Origin: Bradyrhizobium jicamae | Lineage (GTDB): Bacteria > Pseudomonadota > Alphaproteobacteria > Rhizobiales > Xanthobacteraceae | Reading direction: 5' to 3' | NCBI RefSeq assembly: GCF_001440395.1 | Contig: NZ_LLXZ01000220.1 | Coordinates: 17,071 to 81,070, forward strand | DNA length: 64,000 bases | Part shown: positions 1-7,746 of the stretch, one piece after another | Layout: each line of letters begins with the position of its first letter | Numbering within the stretch: the stretch's first letter is position 1 | Made by a program: the position numbers and the translations under genes | The notes under the pieces: generated by a model | What the model saw: only the letters and a program-made list of their open reading frames with translations | Told to the model about the DNA's origin: nothing | The model's database searches: none

Positions 1-110
1 AACTCGAGACCTATATTCCATTCCCGCCGCTGCAGGACCCGGCGAGCTACAACCTCGAACAGGTAATACAGCAGATCAAGCAGGCCAAGACAGCCGGTCG
101 CAGCGACTAG
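1..110 (+). CDS. C-terminal end of a protein, probably a sulfatase (5' end outside window)
   Basis: Only the last 35 codons are present, in the frame ending with TAG at 108-110. The tail carries a Phe-Pro-Pro then Pro-Ala-Ser-Tyr-Asn-Leu pattern that resembles the C-terminal tail of many bacterial arylsulfatases. That reading is from memory of the family and is tentative. It gains some support from the remnant of a formylglycine-generating enzyme near 5.2-5.4 kb, the enzyme that activates sulfatases, and from the secreted HAD phosphatase next door. A perfect 10-bp hairpin follows at 139-165 and probably ends this transcript. The catalytic part is outside the window, so the call cannot be confirmed here. 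Confidence 0.45.
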   Translation, partial: LETYIPFPPLQDPASYNLEQVIQQIKQAKTAGRSD

Positions 111-138
111 CTGCGCGCGACGAGCGTGATCCGACGAA

Positions 139-165
139 GCGGGCGCCCAACGACGGGGCGCCCGC
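139..165 (+). terminator. GC-rich hairpin after the first gene
   Basis: A perfect 10-bp inverted repeat (GCGGGCGCCC ... GGGCGCCCGC) with a 7-nt loop lies 28 bp after the stop codon at 110. No T-tract follows, so it is a hairpin terminator or mRNA 3'-end stabiliser rather than a textbook intrinsic terminator. The rest of 111-433 has no convincing gene. Confidence 0.55.
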
Positions 166-360
166 CAACGGAATTAGAAAAATGATCAAGGAGGCCGCGC
201 CGGACCGGTCGGCACCTCCGCAAAACCGTGTCGGCTTCCGATGCATCAAGCGAACAGAGGCAATTGCATCGGAACGGGAGAAGCACGTCATGAGCATCGA
301 TGAGAAATCAGATCGAGAAGGCGATGCAGCCCCGCGCTGGCAGGTAGAATGTGCGGTCAG

Positions 361-390
361 CGGGCGCCCCGCGTGCGGGCGTCCGTTTTA
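361..390 (+). terminator. Hairpin followed by TTTT in the leader of the HAD gene
   Basis: CGGGCGCCC and GGGCGTCCG form a 9-bp stem with one G-U pair, directly followed by TTTTA. This looks like an intrinsic terminator on the plus strand, yet it lies 44 bp before the start of the downstream gene. It could end read-through from upstream or act as an attenuator. The short reading frame across it (182-391) has no recognisable features. Confidence 0.4.
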
Positions 391-433
391 GGGCTTTCAC
401 AATCGATGCCTTTGTCGATGAAAGGAGCCAACT

Positions 434-1459
434 ATGTCGACTTCCTTGGGTGTCAATCGCCGTATCCTGCTCTCGTCCCTGGCTTTGCTTCCGGCTCTGA
501 TCGGGCCGCTGCGTCCAATATCCGTCCAGGCACAGGCACGCGATCCGCTCCCGTCCTGGAACGAGGGCGCGACCAAGGCCTCGATTCTCGACTTCGTCGC
601 GAGGGTGACGACACAAGGCGGGCCTTTCTTCGTGCCCGTCGATCAGCGCATCGCGACTTTCGACAACGACGGCACCCTTTGGGTCGAACAGCCGATGTAT
701 GTGCAATTGGCATTCGTGCTCGACCGCGTGAAGGCCATGGCGCCTATGCATCCGGAATGGAAGACCAAGCAGCCCTTCGCTGCAGTGCTGGACGGCGACC
801 TGAAGGCGCTGGCCGCGTCAGGTGAAAAGGGATTGGTCGAACTGGTTGCGGTGACACATGCCGGCATGACCACGGCGGAGTTTGAGAAGATCGTCACGGA
901 TTGGCTGTCGACGGCGCGCGATCACCGCTTCAAGCGGCCTCATACCGAACTGGTCTACCAGCCGATGCTTGAACTTCTTGCTTACCTCCGGGCCAACGGC
1001 TTCAAGACCTTTATCGCGTCAGGCGGCGGCATCGAGTTCATGCGGCCGTGGACCGAGCGGATCTACGGAGTGCCGCCGGAGCAGGTCATCGGGTCCTCGA
1101 TCAAGACCCGATTTGAGATGAAGGATGGCGCGCCGACGCTTTTCCGGCTGCCTGACATCAACTTCATCGACGACAAGGTAGGAAAGCCGATCGGCATCAA
1201 CGAGCACATCGGGCGACGTCCGATTGCGGCGTTCGGAAATTCCGACGGCGATCTCGAAATGCTGCAATGGGCGACGCTCGGCGCTAGTGGCGCGCGGTTC
1301 GGCTTGATCGTGCACCACACCGATGCGGAACGCGAATACGCCTACGACCGTCAGTCGCATTTCGGGAAGCTCGACGTGGCGCTGGACGCCGCAGCGGTGA
1401 ACAGGTGGACCGTGGTCGACATGAAGAAAGACTGGAAGCGCGTGTTCGCTTTCGAATAG
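434..1459 (+). CDS. Secreted HAD-family phosphatase
   Basis: A 341-residue protein with a hydrophobic export signal at about residues 8-35. The HAD motifs are all visible: motif I DNDGT with Asp77 (nucleophile) and Asp79 (acid/base), motif II in IASGGG, and motif IV in GNSDGDLEM carrying the Mg-binding Asp pair. The family transfers phosphate through an aspartyl-phosphate; a periplasmic nonspecific acid phosphatase is the likeliest role. The start is backed by AAAGGAG 7 nt upstream. Similar proteins often sit beside sulfatase genes, in keeping with the gene ending at 110. The substrate is unknown. Confidence 0.8.
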   Translation: MSTSLGVNRRILLSSLALLPALIGPLRPISVQAQARDPLPSWNEGATKASILDFVARVTTQGGPFFVPVDQRIATFDNDGTLWVEQPMYVQLAFVLDRVKAMAPMHPEWKTKQPFAAVLDGDLKALAASGEKGLVELVAVTHAGMTTAEFEKIVTDWLSTARDHRFKRPHTELVYQPMLELLAYLRANGFKTFIASGGGIEFMRPWTERIYGVPPEQVIGSSIKTRFEMKDGAPTLFRLPDINFIDDKVGKPIGINEHIGRRPIAAFGNSDGDLEMLQWATLGASGARFGLIVHHTDAEREYAYDRQSHFGKLDVALDAAAVNRWTVVDMKKDWKRVFAFE

Positions 1460-1627
1460 ACGCCCCGGATCGCAGCTAGGTGGTCCTCTCGAGTCTCACT
1501 GCGCTTCCAGGCCGAGGTGAGAGGTGAGACGGGTGTTTCAGTCGCTGTGGACGAAGGGTAATGCCCGGTTTCTTACGGAGGAACTCCTACGGGCGACCGG
1601 AATTGTTGGCGGTATCAGGAGGCTGGG

Positions 1628-1825
1628 ATGCATACCGTGATCAATATCTTCGAAAAACCCATGGAACGCATCAGGAAGACTTGCGAGCTGATGGGCCTGG
1701 GCGCCGATTTCGACCGCAAACTGCCGGAACTCCAAACCCATCTGGAAGGGCTGGTGGCCGAAGGCGAGACCAGCGAAGAACGGCTGACCGTGAGCGGCCT
1801 GACCTTCGTCAAACAGGGGCGATAG
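1628..1825 (+). CDS. Small hypothetical protein (65 aa)
   Basis: A 65-residue acidic, soluble protein starting MHTVINIFEKP, with no export signal and no recognised domain. AGGAGG lies 6 nt before the ATG, a strong ribosome-binding site that argues for a real gene. It is mostly charged and helix-prone (residues 10-60). It stands alone between the HAD phosphatase and a small convergent gene. The 168 bp before it contain an imperfect GTCTCAC/GTGAGAC inverted repeat near 1493-1530. Function not recognised. Confidence 0.6.
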   Translation: MHTVINIFEKPMERIRKTCELMGLGADFDRKLPELQTHLEGLVAEGETSEERLTVSGLTFVKQGR

Positions 1826-1864
1826 GCCTCGGGCGAGGCCTGAGTAGCGCCGGGCAAAACGCCG

Positions 1865-2101
1865 TCAGGAAATCTCGTCCGGAAGCTTCCACGCTGGATC
1901 CGGCGCGCAACCTTGCTCCCTGGTTTCCTTGACGCGATAGCCGGCCGGCAGGACCTGTCCGCCTGCTTGGTCGGCAACGGGAATATCGGAAATCAGGCCG
2001 GCCTGAAGCGCTTGCTTCCAGGCCTCCGCCTCGGTCGGAAGGCCGGGGCCGATTTGCCTGTCGCCATCGAAAAGCGCGTAAGGCACGAACCCTCCAATCA
2101 A
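1865..2101 (-). CDS. Small hypothetical protein (78 aa), TTG start
   Basis: Reads from a TTG at 2101 (the next residues are IGGFVPYALFDGDR) to 1865. A GGCGGGG stretch just upstream could serve as ribosome-binding site. The sequence, with an aromatic start, a Glu-Ala-Glu-Ala-Trp helix and a C-terminal Trp-Lys-Leu-Pro, has the look of a short conserved alphaproteobacterial protein with one compact domain. No cysteine pairs useful for metal binding and no membrane segment are seen. It converges with the 65-residue gene ending at 1825. Function not recognised. Confidence 0.5.
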   Translation of the reverse strand: MIGGFVPYALFDGDRQIGPGLPTEAEAWKQALQAGLISDIPVADQAGGQVLPAGYRVKETREQGCAPDPAWKLPDEIS

Positions 2102-2372
2102 AACCCCGCCAGCTATCTGAAATAACTGACGGGGCTTTGAGCTGATATTTCCGGTTGGATTTCTCCTTCCTGATCTACCTGCTCACACCCCTAACGTCGG
2201 GCGATGGATATCGTTCCCGATTATTTTTGGTTCGGCACGAAGAAATGGCGGCACGTGCGATTGATGGGAATGGTGCGCAATGGCGGCTTTCGGCGGTCTG
2301 CCCCAATCGCGTGGAACTGTTGCCACTTTTTCCTGCTTGAAGCCGGAGCGTTCAACTCTGGAGCGGAGGCCC

Positions 2373-2639
2373 ATGCGCAAACTGCTGTTTGGAATCGCAC
2401 TCACCCTACCCATCGCCTTTGTGCCCCCGGCAACAGCAATGCCCCGAGGCTATCCGTTGATCCACGACTCGCTGGCCAAGGGCGATCTGATCGAAGTAAA
2501 GGGCGGGCACGGATGGGGCCGCGGGCATGGCTGGGGCCGAGGGCATGGCTATCGTCCGTTTGGTTGGAGCCGCGGCCGTAAGGTCGGCTGGCGCGGCCGT
2601 GGATGCCCGCCCGGTCACTGGAAAAAGGGCTGGTGCTGA
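2373..2639 (+). CDS. Secreted Gly/His/Arg-rich small protein
   Basis: An 88-residue protein. The chosen ATG at 2373 gives MRKLLFGIALTLPIAF, a clear signal peptide ending near TAMP; GGAG lies about 11 nt upstream. The mature part is short and basic, with tandem copies of GWGRGHG (about residues 46-60) and a Cys-Pro-Pro-Gly-His-Trp end closed by a second Cys, so a disulfide is possible. Many alphaproteobacteria encode such small Gly/His-rich exported proteins; metal or wall binding is a guess from composition. A reading frame extends upstream to 2280 but lacks a signal-like start. The ~100-bp repeat starting at 2668 follows. Confidence 0.65.
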   Translation: MRKLLFGIALTLPIAFVPPATAMPRGYPLIHDSLAKGDLIEVKGGHGWGRGHGWGRGHGYRPFGWSRGRKVGWRGRGCPPGHWKKGWC

Positions 2640-2667
2640 AAAGGACGGCCAGCGACTTTCCTCTGGT

Positions 2668-2764
2668 GCATGATCCGGAAAAGTGGATACCGGTTTTCCG
2701 ACAAGATCATGCTCAAAAAGAGTTAGAGCGTGATGACGATTCGAAGAAACGTCATCACGTTCCA
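2668..2764 (+). repeat. Intergenic repeat family R1, copy A
   Basis: About 95 bp built of two hairpin modules: GCATGATCCGGAAAAG ... CTTTTCC-like arms around GATCATGC, then GATGACG-ATTCGAAGAAA-CGTCATC. A second copy in the opposite orientation lies at 15877-15971, and most positions match by eye. This copy fills the gap between two convergent genes (ends 2639 and 2771), where it may serve as a two-way terminator. Confidence 0.75.
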
Positions 2765-2770
2765 GGGCGA

Positions 2771-3523
2771 CTACAACGCCCGGGCCGCGTTGCCCTTGAA
2801 CAGGATCGGGCCAGTCGGTCGTCCGATAGGTGAGCCGCCTTCAGGCTCCAGCGTGATCTCGAACAGTTGGTCCTGCACGGTCTCCGGCAGCGACTCCAGG
2901 TCGAGCTGCAGCGTGCGCGACTGACCGGTGATGGCGATCGATTTCGGGCCGATCGCGCGATCCCACAAGGTCCAAACCTGCAAGCTGCGGCCGGCGGGAA
3001 CCTCGATCGGCCGCAACGGTATCAGCTCGACCCGGCCGTTCGAAAACGCGTTGACGATGGCGCCGGCCTCCTTCGTCGTGTCGTTCACCAGCACGGCGAC
3101 GTAAATCGGCTTGCGCTGGGCGAGTGCGAGCATGTCGTGACGAAGCTGGCGCGACGTCGCCAGCGCACCGATCATGATCATTGCAAAAAGCGCCGCGGCG
3201 AAGGCGCCGCCGATACCGAGACCGCGCCAGAACCGGATGTTGTCCCACAATGTGGTGCCACGTAGCGCGGCGCGTGCGGAGGGCAGGGCGTCGATCGGCG
3301 CGATTTTGGTTGCATCCGCGATGCGCTGCCAAAGCGCCGGGCTTGGTGGGGTTTCCTCGGCCGTGAGATCGAGGTCCGCAAGCCGTGCCCGCCACGCGCT
3401 CACGGCCTGAGCAAACGATTGGTCGGTTTCGATGCGCCGTTCGGCGGCGGCTTGCTCTGCGCCGTCAAGCAGGCCCATCACGTAATCGGCAGCCATGGCG
3501 TTATCGGCGTCGTGCGGGCTCAT
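2771..3523 (-). CDS. Anti-sigma factor (ChrR/RskA-like, cupin-free C-terminal RskA domain)
   Basis: A 250-residue membrane protein: a cytoplasmic N-terminal region (residues 1-85) with MAADYVMGLLDG, the classic start of RskA-type anti-sigma domains; one membrane segment at about 103-124 (GIGGAFAAALFAMIMIGAL); and a periplasmic RskA C-terminal domain with LQVWTLWDRAIGPKSIA and ITLEPEGGSP. The ATG at 3523 overlaps the sigma gene stop by ATGA, so both are translated together. It should hold the adjacent ECF sigma factor inactive at the membrane. The inducing signal is not visible from the sequence. Confidence 0.88.
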   Translation of the reverse strand: MSPHDADNAMAADYVMGLLDGAEQAAAERRIETDQSFAQAVSAWRARLADLDLTAEETPPSPALWQRIADATKIAPIDALPSARAALRGTTLWDNIRFWRGLGIGGAFAAALFAMIMIGALATSRQLRHDMLALAQRKPIYVAVLVNDTTKEAGAIVNAFSNGRVELIPLRPIEVPAGRSLQVWTLWDRAIGPKSIAITGQSRTLQLDLESLPETVQDQLFEITLEPEGGSPIGRPTGPILFKGNAARAL

Positions 3524-4098
3524 CCCATGCACTCCTGCAACGCAAAGAGGCTGCGCCGTACCCAGCTCTTGACCGTGCCGAGCGGAACCTTGAGCCGTCC
3601 CGCCAATTCGCCGTGGCTCATGCCGTGAACATAGGCCAGCACCACCACATCGCGGCGGGGGCGGTCGATCTGCTCGAGACACCGGCGCAGCGCGCTGGCC
3701 TCCGGCATCCGCGACAGGGTGGTTTCGGAATCGACATCCCCGGCGCTTTCATCTGATGCTTCATAGCGATGCTCGTCGCGATGAATGCTCAGCGCCCGGT
3801 TGCGCACCACCGCATAGAGCCAGCCGCGCGCGCTGCCGCGGCGCGGATCGAAGCCGGCCGCGCCGCGCCAGATCCTGATAAAGGCGTCGTGCACCGCCTC
3901 TTCCGCAAGGTCCTGCCGGAACAGGATGCGTCGCGCGATGCCGACCATGCGCGGCGCCTCGCTGTCGTAGATCACGCGCAATGCGGTGCGGTCGCCGGCC
4001 GCGCAACGCGCCAGGGCCGCGGCAAGCTGCGCCTCGCGCTCCTGATCGCGCAGGTCGGGAGCCTGCGGGCTGGCGGTGATGGTGCCATTTCCGGTCAT
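3520..4098 (-). CDS. ECF RNA polymerase sigma factor
   Basis: A 192-residue ECF sigma factor. Region 2 (about residues 25-95) contains DLAEEAVHDAFIRIWRGA and region 4 (about 135-190) contains a helix-turn-helix with SHGELAGRLKVPLGTVKSWVRRSL. Start at 4098 (MTGNGTI) is preferred; AAGGG lies upstream and the longer frame to 4230 lacks family similarity. It overlaps its anti-sigma gene by 4 nt. The DUF4394 gene starts divergently 153 bp away and is the obvious candidate target. ECF pairs with the RskA-type anti-sigma in alphaproteobacteria commonly respond to envelope or oxidative stress; the trigger here is unknown. Confidence 0.9.
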   Translation of the reverse strand: MTGNGTITASPQAPDLRDQEREAQLAAALARCAAGDRTALRVIYDSEAPRMVGIARRILFRQDLAEEAVHDAFIRIWRGAAGFDPRRGSARGWLYAVVRNRALSIHRDEHRYEASDESAGDVDSETTLSRMPEASALRRCLEQIDRPRRDVVVLAYVHGMSHGELAGRLKVPLGTVKSWVRRSLFALQECMG

Positions 4099-4206
4099 GT
4101 CTATGCCCTTGCATAGTTGTTCTACCTTGAGATGCGGCATTTGGATGCATGTGCCGAAAATTATTTTCAGGATGCTGCATCCGTTTCGCCGCGCCGCCGG
4201 TACCCG

Positions 4207-4240
4207 CTGTGTTGGTCCCGCGAGGATCATTCGAACACAG
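4207..4240. promoter_or_regulatory. Inverted repeat upstream of the DUF4394 gene
   Basis: Perfect 7-bp arms CTGTGTT and AACACAG separated by 20 bp, ending 11 bp before the start codon at 4252. The arms are spaced about three helical turns centre to centre, as in some operators, but the right arm also abuts the ribosome-binding site (GGAG), so a leader hairpin is equally possible. Confidence 0.35.
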
Positions 4241-4251
4241 GGAGCTTTACG

Positions 4252-5028
4252 ATGAATTTTCGCTCAATTTTCGCCGCCTCAGTTGCACTGTTGCTGTCAT
4301 CCGCCGCCGCCAATGCCGCACAGGTCGCTGCCCTGATCGGCGGCGACACCATTGCGATGGTCGACACCGCACAGAAGAAGGCGACCGGCTCGGTCAAGGT
4401 GACCGGCATTTCCGGCGCGCTGGTTGGCATCGACGTACGTCCGGCCGACGGCTTGCTCTATGGATTGGTCGACGATGGCACCATTGTGACCATCGCGCAG
4501 GACGGCAAGGCCACGACGAAATCGAAGCTCGACACCATGCTTGCCAAGGGCGTGACCGCGACGGTCGATTTCAACCCGGTGGCGGATCGCCTGCGCGTGA
4601 TGGGCGCGGACGGCATGAACCTGCGGGCCAATGTCGATGACGGCAAGGTGACCAAGGACGGCGACCACAAGTTTGCCGAGGGCGACATGCAGAAAGGCGA
4701 AAAGCCGAACATCGTCGCCGGCGCCTATACCAATTCGGTGAAGGGCGCCAAGGAAACGGCGTTGTTCAACATCGACGGCACCATCGGCGGATTGATCAAG
4801 CAGGCCCCGCCGAATGACGGCGTGCTCGGCGCGATCGGCAAGCTCGGGATCAAGGCGGATGCCGTCGCGTTCGACATCTGGTCCGACGGCGCCGGCAAGA
4901 ACGAGGCCTGGCTATTAGCTGATGGCACGCTCTACAGCGTCGACCTCGCTACTGGAAAGGCAACCGAGGCCGCCAAGATCGCCGGCGTCAGCGGCACGGT
5001 GAAGGACATTGCCATCATGGGAATGTAG
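4252..5028 (+). CDS. Exported DUF4394 domain protein
   Basis: A 258-residue protein with signal peptide (MNFRSIFAASVALLLSSAAANA). The rest fits DUF4394: repeated beta-propeller-like units with motifs IAMVDTAQKKATGS, GIDVRPADGLLYGL, VDFNPVADRLRVMG and LYSVDLATGKAT. Members are exported and of unknown function. GGAG upstream and the signal peptide fix the start at 4252 rather than the upstream frame opening at 4117. It is divergent from the ECF sigma/anti-sigma pair, a pairing that suggests it is controlled by that sigma factor. A strong hairpin at 5055-5081 ends the transcript. Confidence 0.85.
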   Translation: MNFRSIFAASVALLLSSAAANAAQVAALIGGDTIAMVDTAQKKATGSVKVTGISGALVGIDVRPADGLLYGLVDDGTIVTIAQDGKATTKSKLDTMLAKGVTATVDFNPVADRLRVMGADGMNLRANVDDGKVTKDGDHKFAEGDMQKGEKPNIVAGAYTNSVKGAKETALFNIDGTIGGLIKQAPPNDGVLGAIGKLGIKADAVAFDIWSDGAGKNEAWLLADGTLYSVDLATGKATEAAKIAGVSGTVKDIAIMGM

Positions 5029-5054
5029 GAGATTCCGGCCGCCCTCGACGCCTG

Positions 5055-5081
5055 GACCCTGGTGCATCCTGCGCCAGGGTC
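5055..5081 (+). terminator. Hairpin after the DUF4394 gene
   Basis: GACCCTGGTGCA and TGCGCCAGGGTC form a 12-bp stem with one G-U pair and a 3-nt loop (TCC), 26 bp after the stop codon. No T-tract follows. Confidence 0.6.
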
Positions 5082-5183
5082 GATCCTCAGGCGTATCGCT
5101 GGCTTGCGCGCTCTTCAGGGTCTCAATTGCGTCGCGGCGTGACGGTTAGCCGAGTGGCCGGCGCGGGTCGATCGTACCTCGCC

Positions 5184-5390
5184 GGTCACCGCTTTCCGCC
5201 GAGCGGCTATGGCGTTTGCGCCATGATCGGAACGTCTGGGAGTGGACGTCCGACTGGTACTCGCAAAAGCACGAAGCCGAAGCGCCGAAGGCGTGCTCAC
5301 AATCCGCGTGGCGGCCCGAAGCGGCCAGCTTTGATCCATGTCAACGGAACATCCACATTCCGCGCAAGATGTTGAGGGGGGCTCGCATCG
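5184..5390 (+). pseudogene. Remnant of a formylglycine-generating (sulfatase-modifying factor) enzyme
   Basis: Three pieces of the conserved FGE core can be read in two frames. FPPSGYG..MIG occurs in one frame (about 5193-5235), NVWEWTSDWYSQKHEAEAPKA in another (about 5231-5291), NPRGG back in the first, and FDPCQRNIHIPRKMLRG in the second (to about 5383). The order matches the family core (PPNGYG-DMIGNVWEWTSDWY ... NPRGG ... YDPCQPN-IPRKVLKGGS). At least three frame changes and a missing C-terminus, including the catalytic Cys region, mark it as dead. It hints that a working sulfatase system once stood here. Confidence 0.75.
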
Positions 5391-5460
5391 TTCAGTCAAC
5401 GTGATGGTTGATTGACCCGAACTCCACTGACACTCGCTGGAGAGGAGGCACCGTCGGGAT

Positions 5461-6705
5461 ATGCTGTTCAACACGATCAGCTTCCTCCGGGATTACCTCT
5501 TCAGCATGCCGGTGCTCGCGAAGTTCGCGGTGGGGATGGTCATGCTTGTCATTATCCCCCGGCTTTCCCGCCGATTGAATGTTCCTGTACCTGTAGGTCT
5601 GCTGCTCAGCGGCGTTATCGTTGGGCCGTATGTTCTGGACATCTTTGGCAAGGTTCGACCGATCGCAGATTTCCTGGCGGAATTGGGCAAGCTGCTGTTG
5701 ATGTTCTTTGCGGGCCTGGAAATCAATCTTGAGCTGTTTCAGCGCGCGCGAAACCGCTCGATTGCCCTCGGCATCGCCACAACCGCGCTTCCTCTGGTGC
5801 TCGGCACCATCGTTGGGCTCGCATTCGGCTACGCCGCGATTCCGGCGATCGTGATCGGATCGCTACTGGCTTCACATACACTGCTGGGGCTGAGCATAGT
5901 GAGCCGGCTCGGCCTTGGCAGCCTGGAGCCGGTGACGGTAGCCGTTGGCGCCACGGTGATATCAGACACTCTGTCGCTCGTGGTGTTCGCTATTTGCGTC
6001 TCGATTTACACGACCGGTTTTTCTCCGTCTGGTCTGGCGCTCCTGCTGGCCGAGATCACCGGCTATATCGCGCTGGTCCTGTTTGGCCTGAGCCGCCTCG
6101 GTGCCTATATGCTCAAGCGAGTTGAGAACGAGGAGGACGCTTACTTTGTGGTCATGCTAAGCATCATGGCCATCGCGGGCGTGCTTGCGGATGCGATCCA
6201 GCTGCCAGGCATCGTGGGTGCGTTCCTTGCGGGGCTCGCCATCAACGCCTCGGCAAAAGACGCGCCAGCAAGTGCCAAGCTAGGGTTTCTGGGTAAATCG
6301 CTGTTCATTCCGATATTCTTTGTCGTTACCGGATTCCTGATCGACCCGATCACCTTTGTTTACGGGATTTTCGACAATTTCCTGCTCGTTGCCAGTGTCA
6401 TCGGCGCCTTGCTCCTCGGCAAGTGGATAGCCGCCTGGGGCGCGGGTCGTGCGTATGGCTACAACCGGGATCAACAGCTCACGATCTGGTCGCTCACACT
6501 GCCACAAGTTGCCGCCACGCTTGCCGCGGCACTGGTCGCGCATGACACGCTCGGTTCGGCCGGTCAACGGCTGCTCGACGATCGAATGCTCAATGTCGTG
6601 CTTGTGCTTGTATTCGCAACATCAGTCCTTGGACCGGTGTTGACCGAGCGGTTTGCGCCTCGTCTGACGACTGGCGAGAAGAGACATGCCGCGGGCGGCG
6701 GTTAA
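5461..6705 (+). CDS. CPA2-type cation:proton antiporter
   Basis: A 414-residue integral membrane protein with about 12 hydrophobic segments and the Na+/H+ exchanger fold of the KefB/NapA (CPA2) group. It has NVPVPVGLLLSGVIVGPYVL near the N-terminus, GKLLLMFFAGLEINL in the third or fourth segment, and a core LPGIVGAFLAGLAINA. It exchanges K+ or Na+ for protons at the inner membrane. There is no C-terminal TrkA/RCK domain, so nucleotide gating is not expected. It stands alone, between the FGE remnant and the convergent formate dehydrogenase operon (fdsD ends at 6702, 4-bp overlap of the ends). Confidence 0.85.
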   Translation: MLFNTISFLRDYLFSMPVLAKFAVGMVMLVIIPRLSRRLNVPVPVGLLLSGVIVGPYVLDIFGKVRPIADFLAELGKLLLMFFAGLEINLELFQRARNRSIALGIATTALPLVLGTIVGLAFGYAAIPAIVIGSLLASHTLLGLSIVSRLGLGSLEPVTVAVGATVISDTLSLVVFAICVSIYTTGFSPSGLALLLAEITGYIALVLFGLSRLGAYMLKRVENEEDAYFVVMLSIMAIAGVLADAIQLPGIVGAFLAGLAINASAKDAPASAKLGFLGKSLFIPIFFVVTGFLIDPITFVYGIFDNFLLVASVIGALLLGKWIAAWGAGRAYGYNRDQQLTIWSLTLPQVAATLAAALVAHDTLGSAGQRLLDDRMLNVVLVLVFATSVLGPVLTERFAPRLTTGEKRHAAGGG

Positions 6706-6917
6706 GCGGCCTTCTTCAGCGTCTCGAGCGCGTCGCGGACATTGGGGTCCAGCCCCGTGCCGCCATTGTCGAGATGGGCGAAGATCGCCTTGCGCATCCG
6801 TGGATCCCAGAACTTCCTGATGTGCTCGGCAATCCCCGGCACGGCCCTGTCGTGGCCCTGGCTCTGGAAGAATTTTCCGATCTGGTTGGCCATGTAAATC
6901 AGTCGATCAGGCGACAT
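6702..6917 (-). CDS. fdsD: Formate dehydrogenase delta subunit
   Basis: A 71-residue protein starting MSPDRLIYMANQIGKFF, the hallmark start of FdsD, with the family core VPGIAEHIRKFWDPRMR. FdsD is a small subunit needed for assembly or stability of soluble NAD-dependent molybdenum formate dehydrogenase. Its start overlaps the end of fdhD by 11 nt, so it is the last gene of the operon. The frame extends further upstream to 7001, but that part is within fdhD and is not family-like. Confidence 0.9.
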   Translation of the reverse strand: MSPDRLIYMANQIGKFFQSQGHDRAVPGIAEHIRKFWDPRMRKAIFAHLDNGGTGLDPNVRDALETLKKAA

Positions 6918-7743
6918 GGATAGCCTCCGCAACGCCGGGATTTTGTGGAACCGCAATCCGCTCGGGATGCGTGAAGATCTCAAAGCCATCGGACCGGGCA
7001 ATCGCTGCGAGCGTGATGCCGGCGGCTTCCGCCGTACGCACCGCCAGCGCCGTCGGCGCCGACACCGCGACCATCAGCGGGGCGCCGATCGCAGCGGTTT
7101 TCTGTACCATCTCGACCGAGACGCGGCTGGTCAGCAGCACCATGCCCTCAGTGACGGGAGTGCCAGCCTGCGCCAGCGCGCCGGCGAGCTTGTCGAGCGC
7201 GTTGTGCCGGCCGACATCCTCCCGCAATGCCACGAGGCCGTGCGCCGGCGTCCAGAACGCCGCCGCATGCACCGCGCGGGTCTGAATGTTGATCTGCTGC
7301 AACAGGGTCATGCTCGCCATGGCGGCCATGATCTCGGACGGCGAGAAGGTGCGCCCCTTCGGCACGATCGCGGCAGGGCGGACGGCTTCCGCAATCGACT
7401 CCACGCCACAAATCCCGCAACCGGTCGGGCCCGCGATATGCCGCCGTCGCTCGTTGACCAGCTCGGCGCTGGAAGGTTTCAGCCACATCCTGAGCTCGAT
7501 GCCGTTGTCGAGTTCCACGATGTCGAGCGTCTCGATCTCGTCGGGCGACCGCACGATGCCTTCGCTGCGGCTGAAGCCGATGGCAAAGTCATGCAGGTCC
7601 TGCGGCGTGCCCATCATGACGGCATAGGTGCCGCCATTATAGGTCAGCGCAATGGCCGTCTCCTCCGGGATCAGGCGCGGGCCTTCACCAAGCTGGCCGT
7701 TGCGCCAGATCTGCCGATCGGCGGTATAGACCGGATTGGGCAT
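6907..7743 (-). CDS. fdhD: Sulfurtransferase FdhD for formate dehydrogenase
   Basis: A 278-residue FdhD. This protein takes sulfur from a cysteine desulfurase and inserts it into the molybdenum cofactor of formate dehydrogenase. Its Cys-x2-Cys motif is present as GCGIC (Cys109, Cys112), followed by the conserved VHAAAFW and EDVGRHNALDK motifs. It starts 3 nt after the fdsA stop, with GGAG overlapping that stop, so it is translationally linked. Dedicated fdhD within the fds operon is usual. Confidence 0.93.
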   Translation of the reverse strand: MPNPVYTADRQIWRNGQLGEGPRLIPEETAIALTYNGGTYAVMMGTPQDLHDFAIGFSRSEGIVRSPDEIETLDIVELDNGIELRMWLKPSSAELVNERRRHIAGPTGCGICGVESIAEAVRPAAIVPKGRTFSPSEIMAAMASMTLLQQINIQTRAVHAAAFWTPAHGLVALREDVGRHNALDKLAGALAQAGTPVTEGMVLLTSRVSVEMVQKTAAIGAPLMVAVSAPTALAVRTAEAAGITLAAIARSDGFEIFTHPERIAVPQNPGVAEAIHVA

Positions 7744-7746
7744 GCC

